Shown here: positions 45,101 to 57,100 of the stretch, piece by piece | Position numbering within the stretch: the stretch's first letter is position 1 | Layout: every line of letters starts with the position of its first letter | Origin: Echinometra lucunter | Lineage: Eukaryota > Echinodermata > Echinoidea > Camarodonta > Echinometridae | DNA: 64,000 nucleotides | Reading direction: 5' to 3' | Assembly (NCBI GenBank): GCA_029962745.1 | Contig: JAPZVO010000025.1 | Location: 499,520 to 563,519 of the forward strand | Program-made: the position numbers and the translations under genes | Notes under the pieces: model-generated | Databases searched by the model: none | Told to the model about the DNA's origin: nothing | What the model saw: the letters and a program-made list of their open reading frames with translations, nothing else

Positions 45101-48100
45101 GCATATGATGTCATCGGTGTTGTCAATTTGCAGAGCCGAGAGTAGTTTACTAGAAATTGTAAATGAGCGTAATTTTCTTATTCTTTGACCGATTTTGCTC
45201 ATTTCTTTTTTTAAAATGCTGTTAAAATTTATCTCCTTTTATTGAAACAGTAATACTTCTAGGGTGGACTTACCCTTTAATTATAGTTTCATAATACAAA
45301 ATTTCCTGTGTTAAAAATGCTTCATGTAAACTGAACTGAACTTAGTCTAGAATGGGCATGATAAGTAAATTAATTTGTGATTTTAGAAAAGTTAGTGTTT
45401 ACTCACATCCATTCAGACATGTATGAGTTTGTAAGGTTTGCACAAGATATACAAGTAGCTTATCCTGATTTTATGAAAAAAATTATGTCAATCTCATATC
45501 ATATTCAACAGGTTAGGAATAATCCATACTTGTTTGTACCAGCTGGTCAGTTATGCTTGTTTTGTTTACTTACGGTATCCATTTTGCATACAATATGATG
45601 TATCAAATAGAGGCCTACTTGTATCATGCTATAATGCATTTTTGATAGGTTGGAACCTTATTCTTTCCTATTTAACTCTTACGGTACCAAGGGTTTTGCT
45701 TGTTCCCAAATTCTACTAAATCATGAACAATGCTTGCTTTTCAAATGCCCGTAAGTCTTCAACAGTAATTTCTATACAGATAAATTGTACACAAAAGTTG
45801 TAGAAAATTTATTACCCTTTCAGAAGATATCATATATATTTCCATTAATTCAATGCCTTGCATGAAAATTATTTGGAAATAGAAATGAGCTTCCCTCTTG
45901 ACCTTTCTGTTTTCATTTCTCATTTGTTTGCTATTGTTTTATGCTAAAATAAGAATGGATCCTTTTCCAAAATCTGTAGTTTTCTAAAAAACATATCCTA
46001 TGGTAGCATGCAGTGACTGATAGATATTTTAAATACTATATTTATCCTCTATTAAACTTTGACATATTTTCATGACCATATCCATTATTCTAAGTGGAGT
46101 AATGGTCAATTAAAAATGTAAAGTCTATCGGCACTGTAAGAGTTAACCCATTCGTGACAGAGGTCCACATTTTGTGGTTTGGCCTAATATCTTTTGATGC
46201 AAAGCCCTAAAAATCATACCAAATACATGAGCAGAAAGAGCAAAAAATTCTACACAGACTGTGCCCATTTTCGTTGCATCAGTATTCGTTGTTTGATGCA
46301 AAAAATTTTTAAAAGGAAAATAAGCATTAAAATCCTTAAATTGGCAATGTGATAGAAAGTTTAAAATCACAATTTTCCCCTGCAAATTGGCAACTTTTTG
46401 ACTTCTCATCATAATTTCTGTCAATTTATATTCATTTCAGATACATGACATTTTATAAGAAAAATGTAGCAATAAAATAAAAATGTTGGTGTTGCCAATT
46501 TGAAGAATAAAAGCTGATTAAATTAGGCTGTAAATAATTCCTGTCACGAATGGGTTAAACACTCTCCTGATGCAGAAATTGCTTCACTCTTACTACAAGT
46601 AGGTTTTGAAGGATAAATAGCCATGTAGTTTGAAAGGTTGAATTGAAAATTGGTGTTTCTTAATTAATTTTTGAAAATGTTGAATCAAAAATGATATTCA
46701 TTTATGAAAATGACTTCAAGACATATTCTGAATTTGATCCAAATCAATGCTAATTCCTATCCTTTACTCTTTGCCTGCAAAAAAAAATGATACAAATTGA
46801 GACTTCTGTCTGAGATTCAAGAACAGTGAAGTGGGTTTTGGATAATAATGATAGTAAATGTATCTTTTATAGTGCCCAAACCACTCTGTGGAGTGCTCAA
46901 GGCACACGTAGAAAAATAATTAAGAAATAAGAATTGAACAGAAATGTTTTTACATGACTTTTAAAGGAATCAGAGGCTAAGCACTTTTTGATGTTTTCAG
47001 GAAGGCTATTCCATAATGTAAGACATGTGTTGGCAAATAATCTTTCCCCCTATGATGAGATGTGACCAACGGATAGGGCAAGTTACCACAAAATCATACA
47101 AAACTTATGCCAAATGTTCAAGACATCTTATGACTAGTGCTAGCCCAACACCCCCCCCCCCCCTCCAAAGCTGTAGCAGAAGGTCATGAATATAACGAGT
47201 AAATACACATAGTGGATTTTATTGGTTTTATTTATTGATGTTTTTACTTATGCATGCCCATAATGTCATAAAACATACATAAAACAGATACAGAGTACCC
47301 AGACTAGTATACATAATGTACATCTGTAAACTTTAGGCCCATCTGAACATAGCTGCAGACCATTACGTAGATAGATGCGAGATGGTATGTGCTGTGATTG
47401 AATACAGCTTGGCTGTGTATCATACCATGTACTTAAAAACCTAGGTTGCAGCCTTTTTTCAATAGGGCTTAAAAAAACCTTGATCTGTCAAAGGAGCCAA
47501 GCTTGGCTGCCTCTTTTATTAAGTGCTGGCCTTTAGCCCCCAATCCACTGAGGCATAGAATTATCTGGCTTTTGTATGCACCCCTTTTGTTTGGGGGCAG
47601 ATTCTGGAAACTTTTGACAAATGCACCTACTGTGATTTACAGTTAGGTAGCCAGAGCTGGTGTCAAGTAATGTGTAGGGGTGGCATCATTGCTTCCCCCT
47701 CCAACATGTTTATGTAACTTACCCCACAGTGCCTGATTTAACTTCCCTCCCCTTTCATATAATATACCAGCCCCCTGCACAGTTCCTCCACACCCTCAAA
47801 GTGTTTCTCCCCCCTCCCCAACTTATGAAACTTTCTGACTTAATTCCTACATGTATAACAGGCTTCATATCCTTGCTCACATTAGAATGTGTAGGCTTGT
47901 GTTTACAGCTGATGAGTGTATGTATATGAATGATGTGCAGAGAGTATATCATCGCGCTTTTGATATAGGCCCGTTGAATACAATTTACAAAGCCTGAGAT
48001 AACTCGACAAGGGTCCCGTTTCATAAAACGTGCTATCAGTAACAACTGCCACATTTCTATGACAAATTTGCTCTCAGCCAGTCAGATGCAAGGATTTCAG

Positions 48101-51100
48101 TAGCTTATAACAGTTATTGCAACTTGTAATTGATAACAAGTTTTATGAAACAGAGCACTGGGGTCTGTGGGAAATATGTGTTAAATACCAAAATCAAATC
48201 ATACTCGGTGGACTAACTACAGGCTTCATTTGTCCCTGTTCTGTAGTTAAAACTTGCATGTTGATGCCAACATTCATTCACAGCTGAGCAACTCTAAGTG
48301 TGTTTGAATGATGTGCAGATTGACAGTGTAATGAAGGGGGGGGGGGGTGCATGATGGGTGATGCCTCCCCCCATGCGAAATAAAAAGCTTTAGCGAGAAG
48401 AGGAAAAGTGAGAAAATGTAGGAAGAGAAGGAGCAGACAAGGAACAAAGACAAAGAAATGTGGAAGCTTCGGCACTTCATGCATACAGGAAGGGGGAAAC
48501 ACACCCCCTCCCTATACACTCCCCTCATCATGTTCTCTGAAAGGAAATCCGTGTTATGCCACTGATAGGGTTTCTATTCATTATTGTGTTCTCCAAAAAT
48601 AATGTTGCTTCTGCTCAATGATGTGCAGACAATATGAGCACTGGGGCTTAACCCATTCATGACAGAGGTCCACATTTTGTGGTTTAGCCTAATATCTTTT
48701 GATGCAAAGACCTAAAAATCATACCAAGTACATGAGCAGAAAGAGCAAAAAATTCTACACAAACTGTGCCCATTTTGGTTGTGTCAATATTCATTTATTT
48801 GATGCTGAAATTTTTTTTGAAGGAAAATAAGCATTAAAATCCTTAAATTGGCAATGTGATAGAAAGTTTAAAATCACTGTTTTCCCCTGCAAATTGGCAA
48901 CTTTTTGACTTCTCATCATTATTTCTGTCAATTTATATTCATTTCAGATACATGACGTTTTATAAGAAAAATGTAGCAATAAAATAAAAATGTTGGTGTT
49001 GCCAATTCGAAGAATAAAAGCTGATGAAATTAGGCTTTTAATAATTCCTGTCACGAATGAGTTAATGATACCAAGCTCCATCTTTTTTTTCTGATCTCAC
49101 CTTGGAAAATTAAAGGAAAGACCTAATTTTCATCTCACTACAGTTTGTATGATGTGGAGACAGTGTTTACAGGAACAAAAGGCATTAACAATAAGCTGTA
49201 TTTACAGTGTATCCTTGATTAGTTTACAAAGAGAATACTTAGACTTAGTCCAGTGTTTGTACACCCATGTTGTGAGCATCACTTGCATCATATCAATTCC
49301 TTCGCGCTCCTTTTGGGAGATTAACACACCCGCGCGCATTTTTATATTAAAAACATGACATATTGTAAAATTCTTGACATCTTTTTACACTTTTCTTTTC
49401 CATTAAAAATTGAAAGGGGGTATAATATCCTCAATCGAGAGATGAGAAGAAGAGAACATTTCCTTTACATTCCATGTAAAATCATGCCCTTACTTGAAAT
49501 AAACCTCCATCATTTTGAGGTTAAAATTTACAATCCAATTAACGTTTTTGTACTTTCTCATACATAATGCCAATTGATTGGTCGCAATGTGCTTGATTGC
49601 CTTTCAGTATACCAATAATCAACTTGGCAGCAACGCGTTATGCGTCAAAATTTGTAAATCCTCAATTCCCAACAATGACATATGATATGTAAGCTTTTCA
49701 TACATGCAAAATTCATCTTGATTTGTTCATTTTTAGTCCCGTCAATTTTCATGTCAATTCATGCTCCTTGTCCCATTTTAGAAGCCTGGCCCAGTGTCTA
49801 TGTGTGCCAGCTAGCCATATACGCGTACCGTGTAGTACACGTAAACGACTATGGTACATGTACTGCAATGCGCTGCACTGCCTATATGCACCTAGCGCAG
49901 TGTATGCATGGTACATGTACTGTATACTAGTATGCACTGCACATATGTAGACACACACACACAGCGCGAGCGCTGTGACTACGGGTTACTTTTCTCAACT
50001 CGAGAGTCGAGACGGTGAGCACAGGGCAAGTCATTATTGCAACCTTTTGACCCTTTTTTTGGTGAGTGAAAATATTACAAATACAGGTTTACATAAAATG
50101 TAATATTTTCTCATTTTGACTTGTCATTTGCCTTGACCGAAAGTATTTGAAAAGAAGAACGTATAATTAGGGCAATTTATGCACCCCCAAGAAATAATGT
50201 ATAAGGCCCGGCCTCTCTACACATAGACTGCACAGTTACTTCGCACCGCTTCGCACAGTCCGGTCAAGGCGGTACGCGTAGCGTTAAACTGCCAAATTTA
50301 CAGAAATTGTGAGGAGCGCTTTTGCTATGAAAGGAATGGATATGAATAGCATGCTTTAACTGTCCTTAGAGCCTTTACAAGAAGAAAAAAAAGTATATTA
50401 AGACGTACATCAAAAAGTTCAAACTGCTTGAATCATTTGAGCAGACAATATTAAAAAAAAAGAATATTTGAGCGTTGTCGCGTTAATGCCTGTTCATTAA
50501 GGCACCTTATCAAAAGTCAGAGCCAATTTGGAACGCAGCCTTTAGCGTCTTTCCCGCACAGCGTCTTTTTCCCCCCCAATCCTCTTGTTCCTCCGTAGAA
50601 AAAACAACGGGGGATCGGGAAAGTCGGTGTAAAAAAATGGCCATGGAGAAGATGATCAAAGACATGGGACAAGACTTTTGATGAGTGGCCTAGCATAAGT
50701 GGCGTGGTTTTTCTGTGCCACTGAAAAAAATGTTGTGTTTTTTGTGTCACATCTGAACAAGCCTTTAAGAAACTCAGTTAGGAAATGCAGATAGGAAACA
50801 CAGTATTGAACTGCTGTTCCACAGTACCCTGTTTATTGCCTTTTCCAGGCACATTCAGGCTCTACTGCGTTTAAGGGTTTTGTCGGGTACTACAATTGAA
50901 CCATGTTCCTTGGTAACGCTCCACATTCAACCATGCTTTGAACTTACATATTCCGCTAAAATTCAAACCCATCCCTGAGTCTGAAGTCAAGTTCTAACAC
51001 AGGAAATTAGACTGAACTCTTATAAGTTGTTCTTTTGATAAACATAACTCCAGAGTGAGCATCACTGTGTAGAAAAACTCAGACTCTGGCATGAAAATGG

Positions 51101-54100
51101 AGCTATCATTGCCCCCTTATATTTCAACAATTCTGAACCTTTGTGATTCTATCGTATTTTTTAAAATCAGGTCATGGAGACGGTTGATGGAAGTAGTGGG
51201 AAAATGCTTTGGAAGTATCACATACAGGAGGCAGATGAATCTCTGAGCAATTTCTACACTGCACAGTTCATCCATGATGTCAACAATGACGGTGTGAGAG
51301 ATTTGCTCAACGTCATGGGTGGTGACCCTATAAGAAAACCAGGTATTCAAAAACATATTCATACACTTAACCATAATTGCTTAATATTATGCAGACCCTA
51401 CACTAGCGAAATAATTTGATAGTCAACTGGTTAAGCCTACATGTATGCTGCCGTCCAGTGATGCTGTAGAATGAGTTTCCTAGTAAATCAAGAAAATATG
51501 CTGTTTTATGTGGAAATGTGTGGGGTTGCTTCCTTTTAATATGTCTATATTTTTGAAACTGGGGGTCATGTGACCTTGATTTCTTCATCATCATGTAGAG
51601 CATACAAAAAAGTATCAAATATTAAGAAAAAGTCAGTTTTGAAAAAATCATTGAGTTGTTTCCTTTTGTCATTGGACGTACAGCAGTATGAAGAGGAATG
51701 AATTCAGTGGAAAGTAGGTTATAAGTACCTGAAGTTCCTGACAGGGCCTGGATATTTGGGAATGCTGAAACAAAAAGTACCGTAACAATTACAAAAACAC
51801 AATGTATTTGAAAAGGATATAGAAAAATTACAGGCTAGTGAGAACGAGCAGAACACATTAGATTACTGGGGGAAGAAGATATTCCTAATTTTGCTTTTAT
51901 GTAGGGCACTTTCTGGCCATATGAACTTATCATGTTATTTATTATTATGAACCGAGTTCATTCTCAAAATCATAAGATTGATAAAGAATGTACAACAATA
52001 TACCAACTTCTCATTGTGATTTCAGCTGACTGTTTGATACATGTATGTGTGTGTAAAGTTCTCTAGGCCATATGGCAGGGCTCAAAACTAACAGACGCCC
52101 TAGATTTGGGGCCCCTCAAAAATAGATCAGGATCCCCCAAACTGAACATAGGGTTCATGATCAATACATAACTCAGTCTGGAATTTCAGTCCGTACCAAA
52201 AAATGTTAATGTGGAGCCCTTGTTTCAGATATGCTTGACTTTAAAGCAATACGTGTACCTGTTTGGGTCTATTTGTGCACAAAAAGGCTTGAATGGCTTT
52301 TTTAGAATAAGTATATTTTGTTTCTGTGCTTTTGTGGTACACATATCAATATGGGTCACGTTTTTGTACAGGTGGAAAGGTTTGTAATGTGAGAGGGAAT
52401 TCATTAAGGGCATATGGTAGGCAGTTTCCATGTGCAGTAGGTTATAATGTGCTGACACCAGTCTTGTTGGAAAGCGCTGACAATATTATTGGCTGTACAG
52501 GTCTCGCACAGAGCTAACCGGTTATCCCATCAAGAAACACCCCCTGGGCCCCGTTGCATAAAATTTACCATTTATGATAACTTCCATGGAAACCTTGAAT
52601 TTGATTGGCTGTCGAGCAGTGTTACCATGGTAGTTACCATTAATGGCAGAGTTACCATCAATGGTAAGTTTTATGCAACAGGGCTCTGAGCCCTGTTTCA
52701 TAAAACTTGTTATCAGGTAACAACTGCCTTATTTCTATGACATATTTGCTCACAGCCAATCAGATGCAAGAATTTCAGTAGGTTATAACAGTTATTGAAA
52801 CTTGTTATTGATAACAAGTTTTTATGAAACAGGGCCCTGGTCTCATGGAGAGTCTTTAGCTGAGAGAAATGGTGTCAAATTCTTCAGTAAGCCTGCATGT
52901 ACTGCTGTGGGTTTTCAAGCCATTCATGAATCCTTGCACTTTTCCTCAATAGGTTGACCAACTGTTAATATTGAGGTAATAAGCAAGGCCAAACTTACCC
53001 GGTAGTCCAATTCTGTAAATAGTTGCCGCTACTCTTTGTTCAGGTGGAAAGATGGAGCATAGTGCTAATATGAAATTAAATTTTTGATCATAAATGAACT
53101 TTATTGGACTTAAATGTTTTTGAGGGCTACACCTTATATTCTTTCAAAGAAATAAGAGTCACTCAGAAAGCTGGTGAGCTTCATTTAGTGAGTTCATTGG
53201 TTCATATACACTACCGCCTAAAGGTTTTGGCATCGGTTCCACTCCGTTTACCGGACCGAACGACGAACAGTGAACGGTGAACGGTTCCTCCCCGATCACC
53301 GAATATCGGTGCCGCGCCGAAAGCTCACCGCTGGCTCACCGAACGCTCACCGCGGTATTCTCGGTTCACAACCGATGCGTGTGCTGAATCTACGAGCGCG
53401 CATCTCTCTTCAACTCTCGAAGGTCGCGTGCACTATTAAAACAGAAATGCATTGTGACGGCATAATAGCTAAGTTTACAAGCTGTGCGGATCGCGCGCCA
53501 TTGTTTATGACCTGAACGATCGTATGCTGTGCACGCGGCATAACATTGTGAGTTTCACGATGCAAGCGCACATGTACGATTTTTCTTTTGTTTCGTACAC
53601 ATTTTGTCAGACGTGCGATTTATCGAGACTGTTAAAATTTATTTAAAAAAAAAACAATAATAAATTCATGTAATGTTCATACTCAGACTCAAACATGCAT
53701 CACCTTGATATCACTGTTTCAGAACATAAACACTCATTCAAAACAAAACAACATGCATCACCTGTACGTCTATTGTATTTTTGTTATTTACTTAATATGA
53801 GATATATCTCCTTTTCTTTCTACGCATACAGGTACGAGACACAGATCTAGAAAAGATATTTCAGTTCGTTGGTACGAGACCCAAGAGCTTCAAAACGAAC
53901 CGAGTCACTCAATGGCCATTTTGTTACTATTGTGCATGCTTTACTTTCCTTGTTAATTCTTTTTTGTTTCTTACCATGTTAATTAATTATATATGTTTCA
54001 GAAATTTTCAAACTATAGTAATTACACAGGGCGATCCAAGATTTATGGGGATGGGGTGACACAGTCACTAACCTTAAAATTTTTGGCAAGCTTACAAAAA

Positions 54101-57100
54101 CGGTCGACAGTGTCAGATGTATTGATCGGCTATTTCCCATAACGGAAGAGCACCTAGCATGCTTAAGATGGCCCTAAGCAAAGCTTCACAAACTGTTTTT
54201 ATAACAAGTGTGAACTATCGTCGTCCGGGGGAGGGGGGGGGGGGGTCGGCTGAGCGCACCCCCTAACAACCCGCAGATCCGTCACTGTCAATTGCACGAT
54301 GTCTACGAAAAATTGTTTTGACATGTTCACGCTCAGGACTAGATAGCCGCTAGCATACTCTACACATTCTAATTCTAATATACTAACAGTCCATTTCTGA
54401 AGTGCCAACTTTATCATTCGTAAAGTAAAGATTGGACAGAGACTTTTTCATTATCAACTTATTGCAAATAAGTTTCATATTCTAATCATTTGCAAATATG
54501 TTTTTTCATGACATGTATGTACTTACCGCACGTCATCTTTTTTTTTTTAACCAAACGTAAGAGAGAGTCGGTCATCTCAAGCTTTCGTATCCAGGTAGAT
54601 TCGGTCATCTCTAGCGTTCTCATCCAGTTCTCTCATGCATGGCTCCACTTCGTTTTTCAAAATCAGTTTGCTTACATCCATGTGTGCATGCTTGCTTATC
54701 AAATCAGCTTCACATATTTTTGTTTCAACTACGAGAATTCAACATGTGTTTACTTTAATATATTACGCAGTGTCAGAAATTGTGCATGTTGGGTGTGTAC
54801 TTCGGCAACAAAATGGGTTAGAATATATCATTCTGAACAAAACAATTTATAAAAAAAAATCCGTGAAGGCAGGGTATTTTGTTAGGGCGGCAAGATGACC
54901 GATAGGTTGGTTCATTTACGTTAAAAACAAAACAAAAAAAAAGAACCTGTTCATAGCTAACTCAATTTTTCCATATCGTTCTTTCTACTTTAGTCTTTTT
55001 CTACCCCCTTCCTTTTTGGTAATTTAAAAAAAAAAATCATAGGAGGCGGTTCCACCTGCCCCCATGTAGCACCACCCTGCCTTTAGATATACGATGTTGA
55101 AAGAGAGAGAGAGAGATTGTCGACTCGAATGTTTTCAATACATATTAAGAATTAGGCTGACGTGCTGAAGCTGTGATTTTGAACACAAGGCACAGAACAA
55201 GACAGTCATCAGTGGAAAAAAAAAGGTAAGGGGTAGAAAAAGGGCTTACAAAAGAAGAAAAAACAGGCCCATATTATTAGTATTTTATTTGACAAAGACT
55301 CAAACATATACATGTACAAAGTAAACTTGTGGGAATAACAGAGGTAGGAAGGGGTTAGGTATAAAGTTAACCGATCATTATGACTTGAAGCCGGTAATTT
55401 TTCAAATATTTCTGTTTCCATGTCATGAATGAAATCTAACTTTAAGAGTGTGGCTCGTCATCTGCGAGTACATGTATATGAGCTTATCTAAATGGGGGGG
55501 GGGGGGGGTACTCAGATTTGGAACGGACGGGGTGTCCTACTGGAAGAAAGGAATACGCATTGTTAGGAATTTTGCATGCCCGGTTTTTCAGTTGGGGGGG
55601 GGGGGGGAGGAACATGTTAACACATTGCCCACTGGTGGTCCCTGTACAAACCTACATGTAATGTAATTCCGGCACAAAACCATACCCCATGTTTGGGGAT
55701 TTCTTAGATTCTTAGAAAAGCGACCTAACTATACATGGATAGGATAGCGGCATTCACCCCCGCATAGGCCCCCACAGACCTGAGTATTAGAGGAGTAGAC
55801 ATACCCCATTCCTCCCCTCCCCCCCCCCAAAAAAAAACCCCATAATGCATGTAAAATTAAAAAATAAAAAAAAATGTAAAAGAAATATCGTTCAGGGCGT
55901 ATCTTTGAATCATAGTATGAAGGAAAGCAGTCTAGAACTACCACCTTATCTTCGGTTTATTGAAGATTGGACAGCAAATTCGTCTTTATGGAATTAGTGT
56001 CGAGCATTTTACAGTGTTATTGTGAGCATTATTATTTTTCAACATATACTTACCGGACGTCATCGGTTTGTATTTTTACCAAACGTAGCTAGAGTCGGTC
56101 ATAACTTTCACATCCAGGTCTTTCATCCATGGTGTCGCTTTGTTGTTCTTGCTTATAATTTAAATCAGCTTTATATTGTTGTGTTTCAGCAGTAATTCAA
56201 TATAAGTAAACATGTGTTTACTTTGTAATACAGTTTACCAGGGGCGCCGCCGGTGTATTTTGATACGGGGATGGGGGAGGGGAAGATGACCAAAGTGAGT
56301 TACGTTTTGAATTAAAACAGAAATAGAGATACGTGTATGATATAGTTGAATGATACCTCTCTTTTCCCCACATCGTTCTTTGCTTTTTATCCACTTATTT
56401 CTTTTCATTTTGGTCACTCGAAAAAAAAAATAGGGCCGTTGCCCCCTGCCCCCTTTAGCGTCGCCCATGTTTTCGACGAAATAAGATAAATTGAAATAAA
56501 GAAAAAAAAAGTAGACCGAATGTTTTCAAATCATGTTAAGAATTATGTGTAGGTGAAAACTGAAGCTGTAAATGCGGGATCAAGGCAAAATGTCTGAAAA
56601 ATTACATAACAGACGAAGTACATGTTTGTGCCACTGCCAGTCAATAGTTTTCTGTGGAAAATACATCGAAAATTTTCCTTAATTCCATTGAATGGCCCCA
56701 AATTTATAGTACATTTGAAGAATCACCGATCATTGGAATTTTAATTTGTAATCCCCTTCTAGCTTCTCATGCATACCGATCAAGAATCCAATGCGCATAT
56801 TATCCATAGATAGAAGAGAGTGGGGAAAAGAGAAAACAAAAGACTTGATCGTGACCTCAACACCTGCATGCACTGGCCTTAAGTGACCCCATGTTTGTTT
56901 ACTTCTATACTGGGCGCGGCCGTCTGGCTCTCTCTCTCTCTCCTTCTGGAGTTCAACTCGTGGCAATTGCGTAATTTACAAGTGCTGCAAATCTTTCAAC
57001 ACTGGTCTTTTAAAGGGGCGGATTAGCATAATATCGATATGAGTTTTTTTTTTTTCATGAGTGGATATAGCAGAAAATCTACGGCCTTACCGCCAAATAT

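Noticed and set aside
54490..54852. A 120-residue frame as a CACTA transposase
   Set aside because: It has no DDE or zinc-finger motifs and lies in a duplicated AT-rich interior.
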